This document shows, piece after piece, positions 1 through 5,959 of a DNA stretch of 9,915 bases. Made by a program: the position numbers and the translations under genes. The notes beneath the pieces were generated by a model. It had not been told where the DNA came from. It ran no database searches and saw nothing but the letters and a program-made list of their open reading frames with translations. This DNA is from an uncultured Lachnospiraceae bacterium (GTDB lineage: Bacteria > Bacillota > Clostridia > Lachnospirales > Lachnospiraceae), in NCBI GenBank assembly GCA_910579935.1, contig CAJTVQ010000075.1:1-9915 (forward strand), read 5' to 3'. The first letter of the stretch is position 1, and the number at the start of each line of letters is the position of its first letter.

Positions 1-423
1 ATCCCGAAAGAGGAAGCGCGGCAAATCGGAAAGAAAGCGCTGGATAAAGTAGGGCTGTCAGACCGTTATGATTTTTATCCGTCACAGCTTTCGGGAGGAC
101 AGCAGCAGAGAGTCGGTATTGCAAGGGCGATTGCCGCCAATCCCAAGGTACTCTTTTTTGATGAACCTACTTCGGCACTGGATCCGGAATTAATTGACGA
201 TGTACTGGCTGTTATGAAGAAACTGGCGGAGGAAGGAACTACCATGGTAGTAGTAACCCATGAGATGTCTTTTGCCAAAGAAGTAGCCAATAAAGTATAT
301 TTTATGGACGGCGGTGTCGTAGTGGAGGAAGGGACGCCTCAGGAAGTGTTTATGCACCCGAAGGAAGAAAGGACGAGACAGTTCTTAAGAAGGATTTTAA
401 GAGAAATTGATTATTATATATAA
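1..423 (+). CDS. Amino-acid ABC transporter ATP-binding protein, 3' end (partial)
   Basis: This is the C-terminal 140 residues of an ABC ATPase whose start lies before the window; the reading frame is open from base 1 to the TAA at 421-423. Visible motifs in order are the ABC signature LSGGQQQR (residues 30-37 of the fragment), Walker B with catalytic Glu in VLFFDEPTSALDPE (50-63), and the H-loop His in VVTHEM (about residue 87). The Walker A and Q-loop are outside the window. The text SALDPE followed by VVTHEMSFAKEVA and GTPQEVF is typical of the GlnQ/HisP polar amino-acid uptake family, which energises import together with a membrane permease and a binding protein. The tail (RRILREIDYYI) is ordinary for the family. 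A 60-nt gap separates it from the M20 hydrolase on the same strand, so co-transcription is likely. The exact substrate cannot be told from this fragment. Confidence 0.93.
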   Translation: MPKEEARQIGKKALDKVGLSDRYDFYPSQLSGGQQQRVGIARAIAANPKVLFFDEPTSALDPELIDDVLAVMKKLAEEGTTMVVVTHEMSFAKEVANKVYFMDGGVVVEEGTPQEVFMHPKEERTRQFLRRILREIDYYI

Positions 424-435
424 ACGGACAGCCGC

Positions 436-470
436 TTGTGCCGGCAGCCGGACCGGCAGATTTGGCACAA
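436..470 (+). other. Intercistronic GC-rich hairpin before the M20 gene
   Basis: A perfect 7-bp inverted repeat (TTGTGCC at 436-442, GGCACAA at 464-470) encloses a second perfect inverted repeat GCCGG-A-CCGGC (447-457). No T-run follows, so this is not an intrinsic terminator. It sits 2 nt upstream of the AAGGGAG Shine-Dalgarno of the hydrolase. It could be an mRNA stability or attenuation hairpin between the transporter and the hydrolase; the function is inferred only. Confidence 0.5.
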
Positions 471-483
471 ACAAGGGAGCAGA

Positions 484-1749
484 ATGGAATTTATGGAAAT
501 TAATGGATTTAACAAACCAGAGAAAACCGGGGGAATTGAGGAAAATGCGGAAAATGAGGGAATAAAAAGAAGAAAAGAAAGAAAAGAAGGAAAGGAAGGA
601 AAAGGAATCACCGCAAAGGACCAATGGATATCATTATTTCAATGGTTTCACCGTCATCCGGAACTTGGTTATGAAGAATTTGAAACTACTGCAAAAATAA
701 AAGAGGTCTTGCAGGAATACCATATCGAGACAGTGCCCTCCGGTTTAAAAACAGGCGTCATCGCAGTAATCAGGGGGAGCCGGAAAGGAAAAGAGATATG
801 CCTGCGGGCAGATATTGATGCGCTGCCAGTGAAGGAGGATACCTGTCTAGAATATGCATCAGAAAAGGAAGGAAAGATGCACGCCTGCGGCCATGATTTT
901 CATACGACCGCAGCTCTCTGTGCAGCTGCCCTGCTGCAGGAAAACAAGGAAGATATCCATGGAACTGTTTATATTATTTTCCAGCCTGCAGAGGAAATCA
1001 TTGGCGGGGCGGAGGAAGTGCTGCGCACAGGAATTCTGGATCATGTAGCTGAGTTTTACGGATTTCATGCGGAACCGTCTCTTGAAGTGGGAGAAATATC
1101 CTGTGAGGCAGGAGGTGTTATGGCAGCAGTGGACCAGTTTTCCATCTGCATGACAGGAAAAGGCTGTCATGGTGCTACGCCATGGCTGGGAAACAATCCG
1201 ATTCCTGTCCTGACAGCCCTTGTAAATGACATTTACCAAATATCAGGGGAAAATATGGCGCAGCCGCATACCAGAGTGATATCCGTGACCCATGTGGAAG
1301 CCGGAAATACCTGGAATATTATTCCGGAGCAAGGGTATCTGGAAGGAACCGTACGGACACTGGATGCAGAAGACCGGAAACAGGTGAAGAAGGCAATTCA
1401 TGAGATTACAGACAAATGGAACGGCAAAAATGGTATAGAAGCAGTGATAAAATGGCACGACGGCCCGGATGCCGTGATAAATGACAGGGAATTGTGTGCG
1501 TTTGCCAATGAAATACTGCAGTACGGACAGCTTTCTCCCGCTCATCTGCCGCCGGCAATGGCTGGGGAGGACTTCAGTAAATATGCGGCAGTGAAGAACG
1601 CAAAAAGCCTGTATCTGAAAATCGGTACGGGTGCAGGCCCTTCTCTGCACAACTCCCGTTTCTGTGTGAATCCGGAAGCAATAAAAATGACAGCAGAATT
1701 CTTTGCACAGTTATTGTGCAAAAGGGCAGCGGAAATCAGTGAGCGGTAG
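484..1749 (+). CDS. M20-family metallo-amidohydrolase (hippurate / N-acyl-amino-acid hydrolase type)
   Basis: Predicted zinc-dependent, cytoplasmic hydrolase of 421 aa that removes acyl groups from N-acyl amino acids or related amides. Family hallmarks, numbered from the 484 start: FHRHPELGYEE (55-65), LRADIDALPV (107-116), MHACGHDFH (132-140; Cys135 and His137 are metal ligands), FQPAEE (166-171; catalytic and metal Glu), GFHAEP (His195), the dimerisation-lid stretch GKGCHGATPW, AGEDF (near 380) and a final LHN with His389 as a metal ligand. The 484 ATG was chosen because AAGGGAG (473-479) lies 4 nt before it; an in-frame ATG at 436 has no such site. The first 43 residues are an unusual extension with a run of Lys, Arg, Glu and Gly encoded by a 44-nt all-purine tract (564-607). 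The lid motif reads HGATPW rather than the common HxAxPH. The exact substrate is unknown. Its position behind an amino-acid importer suggests handling of imported acylated amino acids or peptides. Confidence 0.92.
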   Translation: MEFMEINGFNKPEKTGGIEENAENEGIKRRKERKEGKEGKGITAKDQWISLFQWFHRHPELGYEEFETTAKIKEVLQEYHIETVPSGLKTGVIAVIRGSRKGKEICLRADIDALPVKEDTCLEYASEKEGKMHACGHDFHTTAALCAAALLQENKEDIHGTVYIIFQPAEEIIGGAEEVLRTGILDHVAEFYGFHAEPSLEVGEISCEAGGVMAAVDQFSICMTGKGCHGATPWLGNNPIPVLTALVNDIYQISGENMAQPHTRVISVTHVEAGNTWNIIPEQGYLEGTVRTLDAEDRKQVKKAIHEITDKWNGKNGIEAVIKWHDGPDAVINDRELCAFANEILQYGQLSPAHLPPAMAGEDFSKYAAVKNAKSLYLKIGTGAGPSLHNSRFCVNPEAIKMTAEFFAQLLCKRAAEISER

Positions 1750-1769
1750 AGGCCGCCATAAATCATATG

Positions 1770-1798
1770 TTAATGATATGTTGTGGAAATAATATAAT
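1770..1798 (+). promoter_or_regulatory. Possible sigma-A promoter just before a terminator
   Basis: A perfect TATAAT (1793-1798) lies 17 bp after TTAATG (1770-1775), a poor -35 match. Any transcript would start near 1805 and run at once into the terminator hairpin at 1809-1847. It may be a chance AT-rich match. Confidence 0.25.
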
Positions 1799-1808
1799 GA
1801 ATAAAGAC

Positions 1809-1847
1809 AGCCACGCAGATTTGGGATAAGAACCTGCGTGGCTTTTT
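1809..1847 (+). terminator. Rho-independent terminator after the M20 gene
   Basis: A perfect 10-bp stem (AGCCACGCAG at 1809-1818 with CTGCGTGGCT at 1834-1843) and a 15-nt loop are followed by a run of T (1843-1847). It ends the transporter-hydrolase transcript. The same stem lies 8 nt beyond the 3' end of the minus-strand tRNA, where it is followed by GTCTTTATT, so it may serve both directions. Confidence 0.85.
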
Positions 1848-1850
1848 CAG

Positions 1851-1936
1851 CGGAGACGGAGGGATTCGAACCCTCGTGCCCCGGAGGGCTAACGCATTTC
1901 GAGTGCGCCCCGTTATGACCACTTCGATACGTCTCC
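1851..1936 (-). tRNA. tRNA-Ser (anticodon CGA)
   Basis: The 86-nt minus-strand sequence folds as a class II tRNA. The acceptor arms GGAGACG and CGTCTCC pair perfectly with G as discriminator base at 1851. The anticodon stem GCGCA/TGCGT closes the loop CTCGAAA, giving anticodon CGA (plus-strand 1899-1901), which reads UCG. A long variable arm (GCCC-TCC-GGGGC) identifies the serine type, and the T arm is GAGGG-TTCGAAT-CCCTC. The 3' CCA is not encoded, so it must be added after transcription. The gene stands alone between oppositely oriented operons. Confidence 0.97.
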
Positions 1937-1953
1937 AAATAATTTAGTTAGGC

Positions 1954-1968
1954 GTCAGTCAGACTGAC
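1954..1968. repeat. 15-bp palindrome in the tRNA-Ser leader
   Basis: GTCAGTC-A-GACTGAC is a perfect 7+7 inverted repeat around one central base. It lies 7 bp downstream of the predicted tRNA -10 element, so it overlaps or immediately follows the expected transcription start. It could be a protein-binding operator or a tiny 5' hairpin in the pre-tRNA. No known operator was recognised. Confidence 0.55.
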
Positions 1969-1975
1969 AAAATCT

Positions 1976-2004
1976 ATTTTAACGTATATTTTCAATTTTA
2001 TCAA
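1976..2004 (-). promoter_or_regulatory. Sigma-A promoter of tRNA-Ser
   Basis: On the minus strand TTGATA (plus 1999-2004) is separated by exactly 17 bp from TAAAAT (plus 1976-1981). Both hexamers are one base from consensus. Transcription would start near 1969, about 33 nt before the mature tRNA 5' end. Confidence 0.75.
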
Positions 2005-2055
2005 GATGGAATATAAATTTTTATTTTTTGTTCTTCAGGCAGTCAATTTTGTTTC

Positions 2056-2064
2056 TGATATAAT
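2056..2064 (+). promoter_or_regulatory. Possible upstream extended -10 promoter for pfkA
   Basis: TGA-TATAAT (TG at 2056-2057, hexamer 2059-2064) is a perfect extended -10. The base positions 17 bp upstream (CAGGCA, 2036-2041) are a poor -35, as extended -10 promoters can tolerate. It would act as a second start in front of the one at 2074-2102. Confidence 0.45.
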
Positions 2065-2073
2065 AAAACTTAG

Positions 2074-2102
2074 TTGTGGTAAAAAGTAAATTATTATATA
2101 AT
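2074..2102 (+). promoter_or_regulatory. Sigma-A promoter of the pfkA-dnaX region
   Basis: TTGTGG (2074-2079), a 17-bp spacer and a perfect TATAAT (2097-2102) predict a start near 2109 and a leader of about 53 nt. The leader holds a small hairpin (GGCTC 2122-2126 with GAGCC 2132-2136) and a strong AGGAGG (2149-2154). Confidence 0.72.
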
Positions 2103-2161
2103 GGGTTAGGAAGAGAAAACAGGCTCGGCATGAGCCCAATATAGTTTTAGGAGGGTGTAGG

Positions 2162-3235
2162 ATGAAGAGAATAGGTATGTTGACCAGCGGCGGCGACTGT
2201 CAGGCATTGAATGCAGCAATGCGCGGAGTGGCAAAATGTATTTTTAACAGCGGTGAAGAAGTTGAGATGTATGGCTTCCTGGAGGGTTATAAGGGATTGA
2301 TCTACGGCAACTTCCGTATGTTGACGGGCGTTGACTTTTCGGGTGTGCTGACAAAGGGCGGAACCATACTCGGAAGTTCCAGAACACCGTTTAAGCTGAT
2401 AAAAGAGCCGGATGAGAACGGATTGGACAAAGTAGAAGCAATGAAACAGAATTATTATAAACTTCGCCTGGACTGCCTTGTGATTTTGGGAGGAAACGGA
2501 ACCCATAAGACGGCAAACCTGCTCCGCAGTGAGGGGTTGAATGTGGTGACATTGCCTAAAACGATTGATAATGACCTGTGGGGAACGGATATGACCTTTG
2601 GATTCCAGAGTGCGGTCAATATCGCGACAGATGCCATTGACTGTATCCATACTACGGCGGCTTCCCACGGCAGGGTATTCATCGTGGAGGTAATGGGGCA
2701 CAAAGTCGGATATCTTACTTTGAATGCAGGAATGGCAGGCGGTGCGGATATTATCCTGATACCCGAAATTCCCTATGATATTGACAAGGTGATCGAGAAG
2801 ATAGAAGAGAGAAACCGCAATGGCAGCAAATTTACCATTTTGGCCGTAGCAGAAGGCGCCATTTCCAAGGAAGATGCTAAATTATCCAAAAAAGAGTATA
2901 AGGAAAAAATGAAGAATTACCCATTCCCTTCTGTTTCCTATGAAATTGCGCAGAGGATTCAGGAAAAGACAGGCCATGATGTCAGGGTAACAGTGCCGGG
3001 GCATACACAGCGCGGCGGCAGTCCCTGCCCTTATGACAGAGTCTTCGCCAGCAGACTTGGTTCCGAAGCAGGCAGGATGATACTCAATGGTGAATACGGC
3101 TTCATGGTGGGATACAAAAACCGTGAAATCGTGAAAGTGCCTTTGGAGGAAGTGGCAGGCAAACTGAAGATGGTTGCGCCTGATGCAAGCATTGTCCAGG
3201 AAGCGAAAATGCTTGGCATCTGCTTTGGCGATTAA
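2162..3235 (+). CDS. pfkA: ATP-dependent 6-phosphofructokinase, divergent clostridial type
   Basis: Phosphorylates fructose 6-phosphate to fructose 1,6-bisphosphate, the committed step of glycolysis, in the cytoplasm. The 357-aa protein has the PFK signatures SGGDCQALNAAMRG (9-22), LGGNGT (109-114), PKTIDND (132-138, catalytic Asp136), GTDMTFGF (141-148), VEVMGHKVG (175-183) and GHTQRGGSP (290-298). The start is fixed by AGGAGG at 2149-2154, 7 nt before the ATG. The position that separates ATP from pyrophosphate users (E. coli Gly104) is Gly113 here, favouring ATP, while the second marker (E. coli Gly124) is Lys133, as in PPi-dependent and group III enzymes. Asn112 replaces the Asp of GGDG (E. 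coli Asp103), and His replaces Arg of MGR (E. coli Arg162). These changes resemble a known clostridial subfamily but leave the exact donor and acceptor to be measured. dnaX follows after 63 nt. Confidence 0.92.
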   Translation: MKRIGMLTSGGDCQALNAAMRGVAKCIFNSGEEVEMYGFLEGYKGLIYGNFRMLTGVDFSGVLTKGGTILGSSRTPFKLIKEPDENGLDKVEAMKQNYYKLRLDCLVILGGNGTHKTANLLRSEGLNVVTLPKTIDNDLWGTDMTFGFQSAVNIATDAIDCIHTTAASHGRVFIVEVMGHKVGYLTLNAGMAGGADIILIPEIPYDIDKVIEKIEERNRNGSKFTILAVAEGAISKEDAKLSKKEYKEKMKNYPFPSVSYEIAQRIQEKTGHDVRVTVPGHTQRGGSPCPYDRVFASRLGSEAGRMILNGEYGFMVGYKNREIVKVPLEEVAGKLKMVAPDASIVQEAKMLGICFGD

Positions 3236-3244
3236 AAAGATGAA

Positions 3245-3277
3245 CAGCCGGAGCACGGAGTAAAGCAGTAACGGCTG
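3245..3277 (+). other. Weak inverted repeat between pfkA and dnaX
   Basis: CAGCCG (3245-3250) and CGGCTG (3272-3277) form a 6-bp stem with a 21-nt loop. No T-run follows, so read-through from pfkA into dnaX is expected. The dnaX start is served by an AGAGAGG-like site further downstream. Confidence 0.3.
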
Positions 3278-3298
3278 ACAGTTAAAGAGAGGTTCAGA

Positions 3299-4873
3299 AT
3301 GTCTTATACAGCATTGTACCGTAAGTTCCGTCCGCAAAGCTTTGAGGATGTAAAAGGACAGGATCATATAGTAACTACGTTAAAGAATCAGATAAAAGCA
3401 GAACGTATCGGACATGCCTATCTTTTCTGCGGGACCCGCGGAACGGGCAAGACAACGATTGCCAAGATTTTTGCAAAAGCAGTGAATTGTGAAAATCCGT
3501 CGGATGGAAGCCCCTGCGGAGCATGTGCGCTCTGCAGGGCGATCGCATCCGGAGCAAGCATGAATGTGATCGAAATAGATGCCGCCTCCAACAACGGCGT
3601 GGATAACATCCGTGAAATTGTGGATGAGGTATCTTATTCTCCGGCGGAAGGAAAATATAAGGTTTATATTATAGACGAAGTTCATATGCTTTCCATGGGA
3701 GCCTTTAATGCATTGTTAAAGACATTGGAAGAGCCGCCGTCCTATGTGATCTTCATTTTGGCTACCACGGAGGTGCATAAGATACCGATTACGATATTAT
3801 CCCGGTGCCAGCGATATGATTTCAGACGGATCACCATAGATACCATTGCCGGAAGGCTGCGGGAGCTGATGCTGGCGGAAGAGGTTGCGGTAGAGGAGAA
3901 AGCGCTGCGCTATATTGCCAAGACGGCAGACGGTTCCATGCGGGATGCCCTCAGTCTGTTGGATCAGTGTATTGCATTTCATTACGGAGAAGAGCTGACT
4001 TACGATAAAGCGCTGGAAGTTCTTGGGGCGGTGGATACGGCAGTATTCGGCAGGATGTTTGAACTGGTGCTTGCGGCGGACGTAACCGGGTGTATCGAAT
4101 TACTGGAAGAAATTGTCATCCAGGGAAGGGAACTCTCCCAGTTTGTCAGCGATTTCACGTGGTATTTAAGGAATCTGCTTCTCGTGCAGAGTTCCGAGGA
4201 TATTGAGGATGTGATCGACGTATCCACGGAAAATCTGGCGAGGCTGAAGGAAGAGGCGAACATGGCGGATATGGATGCAGTCATCCGTTATATCCGCATT
4301 TTTTCAGAACTTTCCGGACGTATCCGCTATGCGTCGCAGAAACGCATTCTGATTGAAGTGGCATTGATAAAATTGTGCAGACCGGGTATGGAGACGGATA
4401 CGGAGTCACTGCTGGGCCGGATACGTGATTTGGAAAAGAAGATAGAAAGCGGTGTGGCAGCAGTCCGGCATGGCGGCAGTGAGTACGCAGGCGGAGGGCA
4501 GGAAACACAGAAGGTGTCTGACCAGATGAAAACGGAACTGCCCAAGGCGATACCTGAGGACGTAAAACAGGTGGTGGAGCGCTGGAATTCCATGGTAATG
4601 GATATGGAACAGCCTATGAAGACTTATATGAAAAGCGCACGCTTGAGCATGGGCGGAGATAACCGTCTCCTGATCGTGGTAGAGGACGGCCCGTCCTCCG
4701 ATTATCTGAAGAATCCTGAAAATAAGGAACAGCTTAGAAGAAGGATTTCCGGGGCTGTACAGAAAGAAATAGATATTGAAGTACAGAGCATAGGAGACAG
4801 CGGCAAATTTGAGGATGCGTATATTGATTTAAGCCAGATAATTCATATGGAGATTGAAGTGGAAGAAGAATAG
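3299..4873 (+). CDS. dnaX: DNA polymerase III subunit gamma/tau
   Basis: Clamp-loader ATPase subunit of the replicative polymerase; it loads the beta clamp and links polymerase to helicase. The 524-aa protein begins with the canonical MSYTALYRKFRPQ. The AAA+ module has Walker A GTRGTGKT (45-52), a zinc module with Cys64, Cys73, Cys76 and Cys79, Walker B VYIIDEVH (122-129), sensor 1 LATTEVHKIP (154-163) and the arginine-finger SRC motif (168-170). A variable linker (about 370-415) leads to a C-terminal tau-like domain. No A-rich slippery heptamer was seen, so a separate shorter gamma form made by frameshifting is not indicated. The gene is followed by ybaB after 19 nt and then recR, the classical Firmicute order. 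Confidence 0.97.
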   Translation: MSYTALYRKFRPQSFEDVKGQDHIVTTLKNQIKAERIGHAYLFCGTRGTGKTTIAKIFAKAVNCENPSDGSPCGACALCRAIASGASMNVIEIDAASNNGVDNIREIVDEVSYSPAEGKYKVYIIDEVHMLSMGAFNALLKTLEEPPSYVIFILATTEVHKIPITILSRCQRYDFRRITIDTIAGRLRELMLAEEVAVEEKALRYIAKTADGSMRDALSLLDQCIAFHYGEELTYDKALEVLGAVDTAVFGRMFELVLAADVTGCIELLEEIVIQGRELSQFVSDFTWYLRNLLLVQSSEDIEDVIDVSTENLARLKEEANMADMDAVIRYIRIFSELSGRIRYASQKRILIEVALIKLCRPGMETDTESLLGRIRDLEKKIESGVAAVRHGGSEYAGGGQETQKVSDQMKTELPKAIPEDVKQVVERWNSMVMDMEQPMKTYMKSARLSMGGDNRLLIVVEDGPSSDYLKNPENKEQLRRRISGAVQKEIDIEVQSIGDSGKFEDAYIDLSQIIHMEIEVEEE

Positions 4874-4892
4874 ACAGGAGGATTTATTTTAA

Positions 4893-5243
4893 ATGGCAAA
4901 AAGAGGTGGATTTCCGGGAGGTATGCCGGGCAACATGAATAATCTGATGAAACAGGCACAGCGGATGCAGCGTCAGATGGAAGAAAGCCAGAAGGAAATG
5001 GAAACAAAGGAATTTACGGCGGCGGCAGGCGGAGGCGCTGTGGAAGTGACCGTAACGGGGAAAAAAGAAGTGGTGAATGTCAAACTTTCCGAAGAAGTGG
5101 TGGACCCGGAAGATATTGAGATGTTAGAGGATTTGGTGGTTGCAGCTGCGAACGAAGCGCTTCGCAAGGCGGATGAGGCCAATGCGGAAGTGATGAACAA
5201 AATGACCGGAGGACTGGGTCTTGGGGGAGGCTTTCCCTTCTGA
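4893..5243 (+). CDS. YbaB/EbfC family nucleoid-associated protein
   Basis: Small DNA-binding protein of 116 aa, usual length for the family, thought to bind DNA as a tweezer-shaped dimer and to affect nucleoid structure. The N-terminus is Gly/Met-rich (MAKRGGFPGGMPGNMNNLMK), followed by a helix rich in Gln, Met, Arg and Lys, the strand region GGGAVEVTVTGKKEVVNVKL (46-65), the conserved VDPEDIEMLEDLV (70-82), a C-terminal helix and a Gly-rich end. AGGAGG at 4876-4881 precedes the ATG. Its stop codon overlaps the start of recR by one base (TGATG at 5241-5245), which implies translational coupling. Confidence 0.96.
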   Translation: MAKRGGFPGGMPGNMNNLMKQAQRMQRQMEESQKEMETKEFTAAAGGGAVEVTVTGKKEVVNVKLSEEVVDPEDIEMLEDLVVAAANEALRKADEANAEVMNKMTGGLGLGGGFPF

Positions 5244-5839
5244 TGGATTTGTATAGCGGACATATTAATAAATTGATAGACGAACTGGCAGGTCTGCCGG
5301 GAATAGGAGCAAAATCCGCGCAGAGGCTGGCGTTCCACTTGATTCATATGCCGAAAGAAAGAGTGGAAAGGCTGGCCAAAGTTATTGTTGAGGCGAAAGA
5401 GAATGTCAGATACTGCAGGGAATGTTTTACCTTAACGGATCAGGAACTCTGTCCCGTCTGTGCGAATGAGAAAAGGGACCACGGCACGATCATGGTAGTG
5501 GAAAATACCAGAGACCTGGCGGCTTATGAAAAGACCGGAAAATATACGGGAGTGTACCATGTACTGCATGGGGCTATTTCTCCCATGCTTGGCATCGGTC
5601 CGAACGATATCCGTTTAAAAGAGCTGATGACCCGTTTGGAAGGTGAGATAGGGGAAGTGATCATTGCCACCAATTCCAGTCTGGAAGGAGAGACTACGGC
5701 AATGTATATCGGAAAACTGATCAAGCCTACCGGTATCAGAGTGACGAGGATTGCCAGCGGTGTCCCCGTTGGAGGCGATTTGGAGTATATTGATGAAGTA
5801 ACGCTGCTGAGGGCGTTAGAAGGCAGGACGGAATTGTAA
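5243..5839 (+). CDS. recR: Recombination mediator protein RecR
   Basis: Acts with RecO (and RecF) to load RecA onto single-stranded DNA gaps during recombinational repair. The 198-aa length is normal. Domains in order: helix-hairpin-helix LPGIGAKSAQRLAFHL (18-33), C4 zinc finger (Cys58, Cys61, Cys70, Cys73), Toprim domain beginning at GTIMVVENTRDLAAYE (81-96) and running to about 175, and the C-terminal GGDLEYIDEVTLLRAL (177-192). Translation starts inside the ybaB stop codon; GGGGGAGG at 5223-5230, within ybaB, serves as its ribosome binding site. No terminator was recognised after the stop, so the transcript may continue into the epimerase gene. Confidence 0.97.
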   Translation: MDLYSGHINKLIDELAGLPGIGAKSAQRLAFHLIHMPKERVERLAKVIVEAKENVRYCRECFTLTDQELCPVCANEKRDHGTIMVVENTRDLAAYEKTGKYTGVYHVLHGAISPMLGIGPNDIRLKELMTRLEGEIGEVIIATNSSLEGETTAMYIGKLIKPTGIRVTRIASGVPVGGDLEYIDEVTLLRALEGRTEL

Positions 5840-5883
5840 AAATTAAAATAAGTATAAACATAAAAGTTGCGGAGATTACCGGG

Positions 5884-5918
5884 TTTGTGCACGCACGCTC
5901 AGACTTGGGATGCACAAA
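5884..5918 (+). other. Hairpin in the epimerase leader
   Basis: TTTGTGCA (5884-5891) and TGCACAAA (5911-5918) form a perfect 8-bp stem with a 19-nt loop. There is no T-run, so it is not a terminator. It overlaps the 5' end of the leader repeat at 5903-5959 and may be part of the same mobile or regulatory element. Confidence 0.5.
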
Positions 5919-5959
5919 GAACGTGTACGCAATGCGGATACGCATGGAGGAAAAAATGG
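5903..5959 (+). repeat. Leader repeat, copy A (carries RBS and start codon)
   Basis: This 57-nt segment recurs at 7926-7995 in front of an unrelated gene. The first 34 nt match at 30 positions, and the last 19 nt (ending GGAGGAAAAAATGG) are identical. It includes the Shine-Dalgarno GGAGG (5946-5950) and the ATG of the epimerase, plus in-frame upstream ATG codons that would encode MRIRMEEKM. The copies differ by 13 nt in length in the middle. Confidence 0.8.

Noticed and set aside
1711..1938. Minus-strand reading frame of 75 codons covering the tRNA
   Set aside because: Its residues come from reading the tRNA-Ser gene as protein, a frequent false gene; the tRNA fold is complete.
3245..3277. 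Terminator between pfkA and dnaX
   Set aside because: The stem is only 6 bp with a 21-nt loop and is not followed by a T-run.
3299..4873. Programmed frameshift in dnaX to make a short gamma subunit
   Set aside because: No A-AAA-AAG-type slippery heptamer with a following stem was found; the nearest A-rich stretch near 4432 lacks the pattern.
5853..5858. Separate promoter for the epimerase at TATAAA
   Set aside because: No acceptable -35 at 16-18 bp (TTGTAA is only 13 bp away) and no extended -10; read-through from recR is equally likely.
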